In this document: piece by piece, positions 26,700-39,184 of the stretch | How the letters are laid out: every line of letters begins with the position of its first letter | Position numbering within the stretch: position 1 is the stretch's first letter | NCBI GenBank assembly: GCA_016758965.1 | Contig: JAEPRB010000020.1 | Span: 1-64,000, forward strand | DNA length: 64,000 nucleotides | Reading direction: 5' to 3' | Origin: Circinella minor | Lineage: Eukaryota > Mucoromycota > Mucoromycetes > Mucorales > Lichtheimiaceae | Made by a program: the position numbers and the translations under genes | Notes under the pieces: model-generated | Seen by the model: the letters and a program-made list of their open reading frames with translations, nothing else | Told to the model about the DNA's origin: nothing | Databases searched by the model: none

Positions 26700-29299
26700 A
26701 TGGAGACCCATCCAGCAGTAGGTGATTCTGCATCTGCTACAACGAGTAGCGCTTCCCATGAAACAAAAAAAGTTGAAAGCTGCGCCATAGTAAACGAACA
26801 AGAAAACGAAAGAACGTGTGAATCTCAGTCATTATCCACAAGCACAACAACAACAACTACTGCTACTACTTCTACAACGGAACAAGATCAAACAAATATA
26901 ATGGTTCCTCCATTAGATATTTATGGAAACAATAATACCAGTAACGATGAACAATCTGTCAACCCATTTATAAATCAACAAGAACAACCACAACCTCGTG
27001 ACAGCAACAGTACTGGTAGACTCAGCAACAACGGTCATAATATTGTAAACAACAGTGATAACAATTATATATCAAAGTACCAGCATCAAGAAGAGCAGCA
27101 ACATCGACAACAGGATGAACAAGTTGATTCAGATATTATAGACTCGCAGCAGGATCAAAATCAAGATACCCGTGTAATTCAAGAGGAACGAGAAGAAGCA
27201 CAAGAGCAAACAAAAATAATAGATCAGTGTAAACAGAACGAAAGCACAAGAGGAGTAGATAATGATAATAATGTATTGAAAAGCCATAATGTATCGCAGG
27301 ACGAACATGTAGCAGCAACAACAGCGATAGAGCAATCTGATAGACTTTCTATTAATGAAGAAGAGGACGGATCAATCCCACGAGAAAAGAAAAGTTCACG
27401 TGCTTCTACAAATGATGATCAAGGCGAACCATCAGGTACAACTGCTTTGGATGAATCTATAGCACAAAATGATACACCTTCCCTAGATGGGAATAAGGAT
27501 GAGGAAATACCACCTCGCGCGGCTGACCAGTTATCATTATTATCAGCACAGCAACCAACCATTTCAGAACAACATAGTGAAGAAGGGGTCGACGTACTTG
27601 AAATAGTCACAGAAGTACAAGGGCAACAAGAGCAAAGTAATGAAGAATACGTTGACTATGTATCTCATCACCAGCAGAATAGCGATCATTATAGGAATAA
27701 CAATGATAATGATGACGATGGCGAACATATAGTGAAGGCTGGTTATGAACGAGAGGAAAGGATTACCGATTCTATTACAGAAAATGGAAATGAGGAACAT
27801 AATCAACCAAATGTTGATGGGTCAGAAGAGGATATAAGGGAAGAGTTGGATCAAACAGAACGAAATATAAAAATAGAATCTTCTACTTCTTCTTCACATC
27901 CTATCGAAGAACAGCAGCATCAATTGGATATCCAGTCATTTCCATCATTGGAAGGTCAAAGCACTAGTAGTCAAGCATTAGAAGGATTTGGATTAACAGA
28001 AGGGCATTCTGATGATGAGTCTTTTTCAAATACTGTTGAACAGCAAAAGCAACATCAAGTAAATATGCATGCATCCAGGCTATCGGAAAATCAAGGGACT
28101 AGTAGTCAAACATTAGGAGGACCTTTACCAATAGAAAGTAATCCCGATGGTGAAGCTTCTTTAATTCCTACCGAACAACAGCAACAAGTGGATATACAAT
28201 CATCTCAATTATTGGAGGATGACGGTGTCCGTAGTGCGGATTTAGAAGAACCAGCACCAATACCAACACTTGCCAGTGATGAAATGAATTATGAAGAGCA
28301 ATCACAACAGTATCTTTCCAGTTCGCCCGCCAATAAAACAACAAGTGTCAATCAGCAGAATATTACAACATACGAATACCAACAACATTCTGCCACAATA
28401 AACCATGATCGAGACGATGCTTCTGATCATACACTTCATAATGCACCACGATCACGACGAGTATGGGAAGAAGATCGACAAGCATCTGAATGTCGACGAT
28501 GCAATAGACGATTTAATTTTCTTGTACGCCGTCATCATTGTCGACGTTGTGGTTTAGTTGTGTGTGATCGATGTAGTAGCCATAGAATTCGTTTACCTCC
28601 AGAAGAGATCGTACAAGACCCTGCAATTGACCCATCTCATTATCCACTTATTGCTGTGCATCCACAACGAGTATGTGATGTATGTAATCGATTACCAATC
28701 AAAGAAGTTCTTGCTTCTACTTCGTCCCCAAGAAGACGCGCTACAGCTCCAGTTTCCATGAGTCATATGAAACGATCCCCAAGTTCACAAAGTTTAATGA
28801 CTGAATGTCCTGTGTGTGGTACAGATCTTTTGGGTATGCAGAAAGAAGATCAAGAAAAACATTTACAGTTATGCTTAAACACAGGAAGCCCTCCTGTTCG
28901 ACCTCCTCGTTATTTAGGTAAATAGATAGTTTGGGATAAATTTTTTCTTTCGGTAACGGGAGCACATATATATGATTTTCTTCCTCTTTATTCATCTTGA
29001 AATCCTGAATGATGTTTATAGTTTATGAATTATCAGAAAATTCCCCTCAAATTGATTATGAATGTCCTATCTGTTTTGAAGAATTTAAGGCTGGTAAGTA
29101 ATATAATACTTTTTGAGATTGATAAGACAGTGTAGTAGGATAAAACGATAACAACTATTGCTTTTTTTTATTTTTTTCAAAAGGTGAAAAAATTGCACGA
29201 ATGATATGCCTCTGCTCTTATCATCGTCATTGTCTATCAGATTGGTTAGAACGAGGAAAAGGTTGTCCTGTACATTATGATGCAACCATTTCTGCTTAA
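26700..29299 (+). CDS. FYVE-UBZ-RING protein (Pib1-like E3 ubiquitin ligase) with long disordered N-terminus
   Basis: Predicted endosomal E3 ligase of 801 aa. Exons 26700-28917, 29022-29093 and 29184-29299. Residues 1-580 are low-complexity, acidic and Gln/Asn/Ser-rich. They include three diverged tandem repeats of about 42 residues (encoded 27903-28290, each with a hydrophobic Q-x-D/N-I/M core and a Ser/Thr patch). From about 587 comes a FYVE domain with WEED, RRHHCRRCG and RVCDVC, which binds PtdIns3P on endosomes. Near 700 is a C2HC finger, ECPVCGTDLLG...HLQLCL, resembling a UBZ4 ubiquitin-binding finger. The C-terminus is a RING (YECPICFEEF...CLCSYHRHCLSDWL...GCPVH) ending CPVH as in Pib1-type ligases. 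Pib1 acts in vacuolar sorting of membrane proteins. The ATG at 26700 is the only good start: the frame is open upstream but has no earlier ATG. Confidence 0.9.
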
Positions 29300-29675
29300 T
29301 CATTTTTATTATTATTTCTATTATTATATATATCCAGTTTTCTTCCTTCTCCTTTTCCTTTTTTTTTTTTTTTTGATTACATCTTCTTTGTTGAAGAACA
29401 TACATGCTCATTCTGAACCTTCTACAACATGACATACATTATCTCACCCCGCCCCTTTTTTTTTTTCCTTTATTATATCATTATAAAAAAGATAAAAATT
29501 ATATACCTCAAAACTGATAAAGATATAAATTTATATGGATTTTTTGAATCTTTTCATTGAATGAAGGTTGATCTGAAAATTTCTATCACATTTTTGTTTG
29601 TAAAGATTATTTCTACATTAGATGAGAAAAAAAAAGAAGGTTTTGACGACAAATAATTAGTTTAAATTTTTCTTC
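29300..29675. other. Spacer between convergent genes
   Basis: Shared 3' region of the FYVE-RING gene and the nitrilase. Contains T-rich runs at 29360-29374 and 29455-29467. No other feature was seen. Confidence 0.5.
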
Positions 29676-30726
29676 TTATCCTTGGAAACCTTGTTCATTA
29701 ACGAACAGCTTGAAAATATCTGGTCGAGAATAATGTCCAGTAAGAGAATTATCCATATCCAATTTGCCCCTAAATATGATTCATCCAGGAAAAGAAAGAT
29801 TAGAAATATAATTTTTATGTGTGTACGTAGCAAGAATAAAACTTTAGCTCATGCAAAGCATACTCTTACCTGATAATATCATTCAAATCAATTTCAGCAG
29901 TAAGCAAACCTTCTTTCTCACGCAATGGTCCGGCTAAAACTTCGCCCAATGGACTGACAATCACACTACCACCAGCCAAGGCAATGCCTTCAGGATCCGA
30001 GTTGGCTGGTAATGGATGACCTTCGGGGAAATCTTCAAAGTGCATAAATTGATTGGAAGACAATACAAAGCAACGGCCTTCAAGAGCAATATGAGTCATG
30101 GTTGAAGTCCAAACTTCACGCGTATCAACTGTTGGTGCACAATATATTTGAACCCCTTTATTATAATAATGCTGACGGAGCATGGGAACATAATTTTCCC
30201 AACATATAGTGCTTGATACTCGTGCCGATAAATTGGGTGATCGTTGATAAGTGACGACAGGAAGGGTTGTACCATCACCAAATCCCCAAACTGTACGTTC
30301 TTGAGCTGTAGGCATAATCTTGCGATGTTTGGTCACATAACCTTCTGCTGGATCAATATGAATGGCGGTACAGTACAATGTACCTGTTATAGCTTCTCTC
30401 TCAATTACACCAATGACCATATACATATTGGATTGATTTGCCAACGAAGCCAGCTTGTCAGTAACAGGACCAGGAACTTCAATGGCATTATTGTAATATT
30501 GCAAATATTCATCTCGACCAGCTGCAGAACGTTCACCAATATGCATACCAAATGTACTATATTTTGGATAACCACCAATAAAGGCTTCAGGAAATACAAC
30601 AAGATCAACATTTTGTTCTGAGGCTTCAGCCACGTATTTTTCTAGTTTTTCAAGCGTTTTATCCAGATCATATAATGTTGTGCCGGCTTGTACAACGGCA
30701 ACCTTCATTGTTTGTGCTTTATCCAT
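29676..30726 (-). CDS. Nitrilase (C-N hydrolase superfamily branch 1)
   Basis: Hydrolyses nitriles to carboxylic acids and ammonia, or to amides if of the cyanide-hydratase type. Exons 29870-30726 and 29676-29769 give 316 aa, normal for the family. The catalytic triad is visible: Glu47 in VVFPEAFIGGYPK, Lys136 in TKHRKIMPT, Cys175 in STICWENYVPML. The second exon supplies the typical end GKLDMD...GHYSRPDIFKLFVNE. The intron follows NDIIR and is phase 2. An in-frame Met also lies at residue 7 (MKVAVVQAG); the first ATG was used. It lies between the FYVE-RING gene and, 1.2 kb upstream on the same strand, a Dal5-type transporter, with an MCT-like carrier beyond. This suggests uptake plus breakdown of a nitrile or related compound, but that is inference. 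No targeting signal is visible, so it is probably cytosolic. Confidence 0.93.
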
Positions 30727-31886
30727 AACTGAATCTACTTCTTATTTTTTCAGATTCGTGGAAAAAAAAGGACGAAATAAAAAGAGAAAGAAAGAAACGG
30801 GAAGAAATGAAATAAATTTCACAAGAGCGGAGTGAAGTAATCATCCATAACCATGGAATGAAACTTTATTGGTTTATCACCAGCATTCACTGAGTACTAA
30901 ATAATATGACAAATATCTCCCCTTTCACACACTGTATAGAAAATCATCGAATAATCGAATTATATAATTTTTTTTTCAGTTCTTAAATACTTTCAAGTTA
31001 CTATTCATATGTAAAAAAAAATAAAAAAAAAAAACATTAATAAAAAAAAGCGCTTTGATCTATTTATGGATAACAGTATAACATCCAATGATGTGATATT
31101 TCGTGTTTATTTAGAAAACAAAAAAATTGATGCATAAAGTTCGTTGTCTTGTACTACATAAACAACATCTACAACTTTTTCCAAGAATTTATAATCAATA
31201 AGTTCAGGTGGATAAAAAATAATTAACACCAGAATTCGTAAAAAAGTTCTCATTTTAAAAAGTCGAGGGCAAAAAAACATACTTTTCAGTATAAGGAGAT
31301 AAGGTGTATGGTTCTTAATAAAAATAATTTAACTTACCATATTTTATTAAAAGGAATAATTGCTACTGTTCATGAAAAATGAAACTGTTGATCTCAGTTG
31401 TACCAAAGTTTTCAAGACATATAACCGTAATAGTTGTATAACTGGTGTATACGTATGACGGAATAGGACATAATTGTATCAAATTGTAGTTTGTCTTTAA
31501 AAAATTATAAAGTGGGGTATCCGTGAGGATTGAAATTACCTAATACTGTATAGTATCTTAAGGTATTAGTAACAACAGATCAGTCTTAATTATTACGTAC
31601 ACTAATTGTTTGAGCCGACGGTGATATGAAATATATTGGTAAAAAGAACACATGTCAAGTAATAAGTTTCTGATGTTTTATTATATAAAAATAAACGGTG
31701 TATAAATACAAAAGAGGCTCTTTTTATCTGGTGTATTATGATTATTCATGTATTTTACATGCTATAGCAACTAGATACTATATATTACGTTAAATATCTA
31801 AAGTCCGGGTGCTATATGACATATTTACAATTTTATATTTAGCAACAATTCATAATGTACAAAATACGTCACTTCTTTTTAGGCTA
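30727..31886. other. Intergenic spacer with a dispersed-repeat fragment
   Basis: Lies upstream of the nitrilase and downstream of the second Dal5-type gene. The 31477-31557 part resembles one arm of the MITE at 39185-39643. Otherwise AT-rich with poly(A) near 31013-31048. Confidence 0.5.
31477..31557. repeat. Diverged partial copy of the 39.2-kb MITE
   Basis: About 80 bp aligns by eye with 39541-39617, sharing blocks such as AAAGTGGGGTATCCGTGAGG (versus AAAGTGGGGTGTCCGTAAGG) and TTGAAATTACCTA. The terminal GGGAAT end is not visible here, so this looks like a decayed or truncated copy. Confidence 0.6.
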
Positions 31887-34194
31887 TCATAATGTAATAT
31901 TATTGACCTTTACCTTATCTCCAAGTTTATTAGGATCCTTCTTGGCAAAAATATCGTGTCGCTCTTCAATTGACATACTGTCTCTTCTTTCATTTTCCTT
32001 TCGTAAAACAATTTTCATTATAATCGAAGTGATAGCTGAACAAGAAATGAGTGCTAAGCTTGTAGTATGTCCCCGAATATACTGAGGAGCATCTGAAGCA
32101 CGATAGATTTGACCAGATAATGCACCAGCTATATTCCCACATGTTACAAGAATTGCAGTGGCAGTAGATCTTTTTGCCCGACCAGCCATGTTGCATACAA
32201 ACCAAGAGATCACACAGGTGTTTACTGCTATTCCTCCCGTTGTGACTAGTATTACAGCTATGTAGAGCGGAGGAGTACCTTTGTCTTTCAGTCCAATCAA
32301 AAGTGCGTAACCAAGCACAGGAATAAGTGACATGCCAAAAATATGAAAGCCACGTTCTCTAGTGCGATCCGCATTAAATGCAATGATTATAGTAACAATG
32401 GCAGCTATACAGTGAGTATAATATATATATACACATATAGATAAATTTATACAACAAAATGTTACGAGTTACTATTAATATACAAAAAATTGTAAAAAAA
32501 AGAAAAAGAAAAAATATTATTACCTATCGCACTTGGTGGAATAATCATCAATTGAGCATTCAATGATGAAAATCCCATACCATGCACAATTGACGGAAGA
32601 AACGTACTGTTGTTGTATAAAAGTACGCCACCGCAAAAATTAATGAATCCATACACATATACAAAATAATCCTTGAAGGCAAGAAGTATAAATTCTTTCG
32701 AGAGCTTGTCAAACTGTTGTTTTTCTCCTTCAAAAATATAATAGGATGGGGTGTTGATGGCGGCTGCCATGTGATTTCTGTGAATTATACGCTCCCGTTC
32801 GTTAAGAACTGTAAATAATATATAATAAGTGGAATGATTTAAAAAAAATTCTTTTCTGCAGTTACTCATATTGTATTATGTAAACTAAAAAAAAATAAGA
32901 AAAAAATAAGAATCTTTCTTACACGATGCATCCTTTTCAGGAAAATCAGGAAGAAAGATGAAAAGAACAATACCAACTACAGCTGTTAATGCTCCTTCAA
33001 TAATAAATATCCATTGCCAATTACGCAGTCCTTGAATTGTATCTAAAAACATGCATCCATATGCCTTTTGGTCTTAAGGTGAGTAATGTGCTATAGACTA
33101 AAAGTTTTTTTTTTAAAAAATAATAATAATTATAATAGATATGAATTATTACTGTTCTGCCTTACTCACCAATAGACCTCCGAAAATCTATAATATAGTA
33201 AAGTATTATTTGAAAAAATGTTTTAAGCTATTAAAATGGTATATTAAAATGAATAAAAGGTAGCAGCTTACACTTGCAATAACATTGCAAGACATAACTA
33301 TGGCAATCCGTTTTGTCATTTCAGCTTTTGTGTACCAAACAGATATATAAAAAAACATCGCTGGAACAAACCCACACTAGATTATACAAATCATATTAAT
33401 AAACAATAAGAAAAAACAACAATGCCAAAACATTTTAGGTACCTCTGCGACACCTAAGAAAAATCTCGCGATAATTAATTGAGGACCATTCTTCACTGCT
33501 GCCATGGCCATCAATACTCCTCCACACAAAACTATAATTATAGAAATCCATAATCGAGGTCCAAGCTTATTAAGTATTACATTTGATGGTATATCAAAAA
33601 GTACCTATATACGTATTAAAAATATTTAATGTTTTTCAATCAGTATCTTTTATGACGATCATTGCTCGAAGAAAATGTCTTTACTAAACGAATGAAAGAA
33701 AATGAAAGCAAATAAAATAACAAGAAATGCGCTGATTACATATCCCAAAAAAAATATCGATAACGCTGTATTATAATCATCTTCGGTAACGGCAATCATA
33801 TCAGTAAGACCGGCGACTTTAGCATTGCCTTTTTTAAGAAAAAATAAGAATTATTTGATCATGTTAACTTGGAATTTTGATAATTATAATAATAACACGC
33901 AGCCATAGAAAAAAATATTTTAGCTTTTATAAACATACCAATATTGACACGGTCCATAAATGAGAACATGTAACAAATTGAAATCAAGGGAAGAATACGA
34001 AAATCTAGTTTATACAGCAACCGTCGTAGTTCTTTTCCTTCAAAGACTATAGTTTCTATTAGGTCGTCTTCTTGCTCTTGCTTACAAGATTTATTGATAC
34101 CGAGGGTTTTCATTTCATTCGTGGAAACATAATCGCTTTGCCCTTCTTGTTTATGCTCTTCGGTATCGTTAATGATTTTGGTGTTTTCTTCCAT
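31887..34194 (-). CDS. Dal5-type MFS transporter (anion:cation symporter family), paralogue 2
   Basis: Second Dal5-family permease, 524 aa. Exons 33939-34194, 33740-33828, 33443-33604, 33272-33376, 33170-33187, 32923-33064, 32524-32808 and 31887-32404. Shared family blocks are FMDRVNIGNAKVAGLTD, DYNTALSIFFLGYV, ARFFLGVAE, FYISVWYTKAEMTKRIA, IFGGLLAYG, NWQWIFIIEGALT and FLPDFPEKDASFLNERER. The N-terminal cytosolic arm is acidic. It has fewer introns than paralogue 1 (the intron after NLSG is absent), but keeps the tiny exon coding for FGGLL, here 18 nt. The C-terminus VKVNNITL differs from the usual HPxFRYxx ending; a donor-like GTAAAG sits at that point, but I found no downstream exon restoring it. 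It may transport an organic acid or nitrogen compound; the nitrilase lies next downstream on the same strand. Confidence 0.9.
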
Positions 34195-35905
34195 TATTTT
34201 TTTATTATTATAATGTACAAAAAAAAGAGAAACAGAAAGTGATTCTATATTAAAAGATAAAGGTGCTCTTATTATTGAAAATGATGTTGCCACTAATAAA
34301 TGAGGTATGAAGAATGTCACCAATTCACGGGTTGTTTCAAAAAAAAAACTTTAATAACGCCCTTTTATTTATTTATTAACTTTATCCATTTCTTCGTAGA
34401 GAACTTGTGAGATACGTAAACAGTCCATTTTAATTATTTATATATAACACTATCTACATCTATGATAGTACCCCAGAAATCTTGTATAACCACGAAAAAT
34501 GTATTACTGTAGTAGAGCATGCGAATTTTTTTAAGTTTCTTAGCATGTCACGCCGTTTTTTTACTATTTATTTTTCTATGGTAAGAGAATGCTAAATAAT
34601 TCCTGAAATTTGTATTAAATATGTTATAGGCTGTCATGTAGTAATTTCTTTTTGGGTTAATTATTTGCTATCATGTGTAGAATAATAACAGAGAAAACCT
34701 CTGGCAACGTTCTTCGACACGTCTAAGAGTTTTGACTTCCATCAAAGGGCAGAATTCTACAAAAGTTCTCTTAATAACCTGCGCCAGGAAATGTATATCC
34801 TGTAATTCCAATATTTGAGCTTTGCATCACAAAAATTATTTTTCACTAGCCCAAACGCCAAACACGTGATTTTCCTTTTTTAAACATTTCTCAGGTGACT
34901 GGCTAATTAATTCAGTGGTTTGTAGCCTTCTTGTTCGGAAACTTTGGCTAAATCGAAAATTGGGGTCGCCCCAGCTGCCGTTTTCACATTTTATGAACGC
35001 CCTAGTGCGTGTCGCTTGTGATATGTTACATGAATAATGTTTCCTTTGATTTTAAGCACTCATTATAAGGTATCATAATATTAGCTGTGTTTTGTTTATA
35101 TTAACGTTTAATAAATAAATGTTAATATTGAATAAACTATATAAGGTTAAATACGTACTCACAGTTAACTTCCAATTCTCAGAGCCTTTAATATTTTACC
35201 TGATAGATAAAAAAAATACTGAAAGGGATAAACTTCGTGATCGGTTTATTCATTTTCAGACAAAATAGAAAAATCGTATGGCGTTCCGCTTCATGCATAT
35301 TGTTACGTGTAAATATTTATACGTATGCTTTCAAAAATGATACAAACGCCTTTACTTCTAATTCACAATAAGTAGAAAACTCGTTCTTCTTCCATCCTCC
35401 TGTGTGAGTATATATCTATGTATAATGAATAAAAGCAAAGACTTTCTTGCTGTATAGAAACAAGAAGTATTTATCTCCTATTATGAATTGTCCGTTAGCA
35501 GTTACAATTTTATTCATTATTTAAATCTTGAATAAGATGTTGCATTTACGTACATTAATATAATTGAAGAAGAGACATAGATAGGTATAGTAGAACTAGG
35601 AGAATAAAAAAGGAGTGCATAACATTTAAAGATGTGAAAAAACGGTACAGAATTTTTTTTGCTGTTTGTTTTCTTTTTGGTTATTCAAAACAGATTCTGC
35701 TGGGTTTTTTTTTTTTTTTTTTTTTTTTTTTTGGATATTTACACAAAGGTAATGATAACAAAAAGATCACTCATACCATTATAAAGTGAGTCTTAAAAAG
35801 ATTTGAAACACTTTAGGAGTAAAGAAATAAGCTGTTTTGTTTTGAAATTATTATTTTTATTTTTTTACTCAACTTGTTCTGCTAATCATATTATTGAATT
35901 TCATC
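34195..35905. other. Intergenic spacer between divergent transporter genes
   Basis: Upstream region of both the Dal5-type paralogue 2 and the MCT-like gene. It has a 28-nt poly(T) at 35705-35732 and a short GC-rich palindrome, GGGGTCGCCCC, near 34966. No open frame with coding character was found. Confidence 0.5.
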
Positions 35906-38463
35906 ATGAAAAATAGAAATTATAATTCCATTACTCCTCTTAATAACAGCTCGTTAAGCAAGATGAAAAATAGCAATAGAGGAATAGTTGCTGATCCTTG
36001 TTATGACTCTGAAAAAAACCATGTTACTGATGGTAGCATGTCTCAATATCTTAAAAAGAAAAATGATTTAGATGTCGAGTGTGTTGAAGAAGAATCAATC
36101 CATTCTGGTCAAAGATCAACCAATAATTTAGAAGAAATGTTTCCGGACGAGATGCCCCCAATGGATGGAAGTCGCGCTTGGATTGTTTTAGGTGGTTTAG
36201 TAGTGGTCAATGTTTTAATCTGTTTGCAAACTGCTTGGTAAGTTTTTAATTCTTTTTTTTTTGTCAGTAATCCTCTTCAACTTAAATCCCATATCAACGA
36301 CACAATCTAATTATATACCTTTTTTTTGTATGGCAATGTTTGGATCTCTTTCATAACCGTACCATTTTTTATACATTAAAGGGGTAATAATGTTACTCTA
36401 ATTTAGTAAAGTAACAGAAATATTTTGGTTTAACTGTGCCCTTTTTTTTCTTATATATAATATAGGTGTGATGCAAAACTACTACTTAGAACATGAGACA
36501 GTATTATCCCCAAAGTCCAACACTAACTTACTTATGCATCTTACAATCATTGGAGCACTGTTTCAAGTCATGGCATCGAGTGGTGTATTTATTGGTAACC
36601 TCATTTACTCAGCTGCAGGATACCAATTATCGATTATATTATCAGCATCTTTGTCAGTTTCTGGTTTAATATTGTCATCATTTGTTACTTCTGTAAGTGT
36701 ACTACTGATTATTACTATATATTTTGTTGTTGGATCTCACATGTCTCTCTTGTACTCTGGCTATTTAATTCTTAAACTCTCCAGTCACTCATTATCCATT
36801 TTATATATTACATTATATTATACTACAACAGGTGTGGCCGCTTTATTTAACTTTTGCAGTTATGTGTGCCCTAGGAGCAGCTATTATGTTCGCAGTAAGT
36901 AAATTACACATTATAATATAACAATCAATGTTTTTCTATAAAGTACGTCGCATAATTACTATATGCTAAAAATAATGTTGAAAACATTTTTATTACTACT
37001 TCACAACACTTTATCTCGAAAAAAGACGGCGTATCGTATTGTTCCCCAATACTTTTTAAAGTTTCGAGGTACTGCTATGGGTATAGTAAGTTGAGCACAG
37101 GATTTGATAATCCGTTATAATAACTAACTTTTTATATCTTTTATAAGAAAATAAGTACGTAAAGAACTGTTTATACTCGATAAATTTACAAATTTCATAA
37201 CATAATCACGTTTTTTCTGGCATTCATACAGATTGTTAGCAATAAACCAATGTGTGGATTGATTTTGCCATTGATTGTAAACCAAATAAATAACGATCTT
37301 GGACATAAGTGGTAAGTTAATACTACAGTATTTAAGCTATGGTTATGATAGTTAATGTAATAATGTACATTAAGCCAAAAGCTAGTACTAACAGATACAT
37401 CGGTATATATCACATGCGCAGGACATATCGTATACTGGCACTTATGATATTTACAGTTAGCATCATTGGATTCGCTATGATCAGAGAACGAAAACCAGCT
37501 TCAAAAGCTAACGGTAAAATAAAAAAACAACAATCAATCCGAGGATCAATGGACTTTCGTCTTTTAAAAAATATAAATTTTGTAATATGGTTAATTATAA
37601 CTCCAGTCGGTATTTATGTAATGTATATATTAAATACCTTTATTCCTTGTATGTATTTATTCCTACGTAGACATTTTTCTATTGATTGTAACCAGTTAAT
37701 AATGTCATAAACAATAAATAATTTACATATTCTTTTTATTAATAGCCTACGCAACGTCTATCGGATTATCAGATCAAATTGGCGCTCTCGGTGTTACAAT
37801 CATGTCTGGATCAAGTATTATAGGATGTGTCGTAAATGGGCACGTAGCTAAATCAATATTTAAAATTTTTCCTCTTCTCGTTGATTTTACAACCATACTA
37901 ATATTACTATTAATTTTATACTTTATCACATGCTGTGAAAATTTATTTTATTAGTTATCTTGGTGATAAGTTTGGAGACATCAACATGTTTATTATATAT
38001 TCTGTTATTGCCGCTTTAACAGTGTTTTTGCTTTGGATTTTCGCACATACTCAGGCCATATTGATGGCTTTCTGTGTGATTCATGGCTTTGTTTATCTGG
38101 GTTATATTGCCTCATGTAAGAATTTTATTGTTTTAAAAAATATACGTCCATATCACTACCTGTGTATTAATAGCACAAAAATATGTATTTGTACATACTA
38201 TTGTTACCATTTTATTAGCACCATCCATAATGATCAGTATTGTCGGTATAGACGATTTTCCTAGTGCGTTGAGTTTTCGAGCATTGGCAGTTTGTTTTAG
38301 TATCCTTGGACCGTTTTTAGGCTCTTATTTGGACTCTCTTAATAGCAGTATGGAACCTTATTTCTACATTAGGGTATTAGCCGGAGCTGGATATGCATTG
38401 TGTGCATTACTTGCACTTGTTATTAAATTCAGAATGAATTCAACCCTATTTGCCAAAATATAA
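35906..38463 (+). CDS. Monocarboxylate-transporter-like MFS protein (MCH/MCT family), frame uncertain at intron 1
   Basis: MCT-like carrier of 496 aa if the 2-nt exon below is accepted. Exons 35906-36237, 36382-36383 (2 nt, hypothetical), 36466-36692, 36832-36894, 37026-37085, 37232-37311, 37422-37648, 37746-37839, 37955-38115 and 38219-38463. After an acidic N-terminus come MDGSRAWIVLGGLVVVNVL, TAW|GVMQNYYLEHE (TM1 end), VPQYFLKFRGTAMGI (loop 4-5), SYATSIGLSDQIGALGVTIM and NGYLGDKFGDINMF, all MCT landmarks. Direct joining of 36237 to 36466 shifts the frame. Reading a GG exon at 36382-36383 gives TGG GGT GTG ATG and restores the family sequence; otherwise the gene carries a 2-nt loss. Intron 37840-37954 uses a GC donor. 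The rest of the protein is intact to the stop, arguing against long-standing decay. Substrate unknown. Confidence 0.75.
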
Positions 38464-39184
38464 TTACAAAAGTAATAACATTCTTTTTTTTAATATTAAT
38501 ATTATCAATAAACACCATCATATAGTTATGACGTAGACAGCGTTCCTATTTATACTGTCGAGTTTGCGGTGTCTAATGGTGAAAGTTTAAAATGCCAAAT
38601 TTTCCCCAACAAAAATGAAGTATATAAAAGTAATATAGTGGCTCTGCACATCTATTCGAGTTGATATCCTCCACTTTTTACGGAGCTAAGCTATTCTTTC
38701 TATTCTATGATTATATTTACAGCAAATTAAACAATTCACATACCTGAACTGTTTGATATTTTTTACTTATGTAAGCGAGTCAATCTACTGACCAAAATAA
38801 GTTAAAGAGCTTTGAAAAACAGAATTATCATTACGTACAGTACGTAACTTTAAATTGAAAGGGAGCATACTTTTGTTTACTAGATTAAAGTTACGTATTA
38901 GAAAAGTGGAGGAGAAAAATATTCATGGCCGTTCTTTTTCAACACATATCTTTGTTTCTGATAAACAAATCATACATCGATTTCGATCCTTACTATTTGC
39001 TTTTTGAAAAACTTGCAAAGAGTCTTTAAAAAATGAAATGTATGCGCAATAGTAAATAGATGTTTTTGACCTTCAAAACGGTATTCTATAAACCAATATT
39101 GGGAGATTAAATTTACTGAAAGGATAAATACGTAAGAGTTATTTGTATTTATTGACAATCTATTATTATACGTATTTAAGTTTT

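Noticed and set aside
19011..34743. Shared 17-mer CGTCTAAGAGTTTTGAC at 19011 and 34727 as a dispersed repeat
   Set aside because: Similarity fades quickly on both sides and about one such match is expected by chance in a window of this size and composition.
38636..38660. TATATAAAAG as a promoter of an additional gene
   Set aside because: No coding region follows it in the next kilobase.
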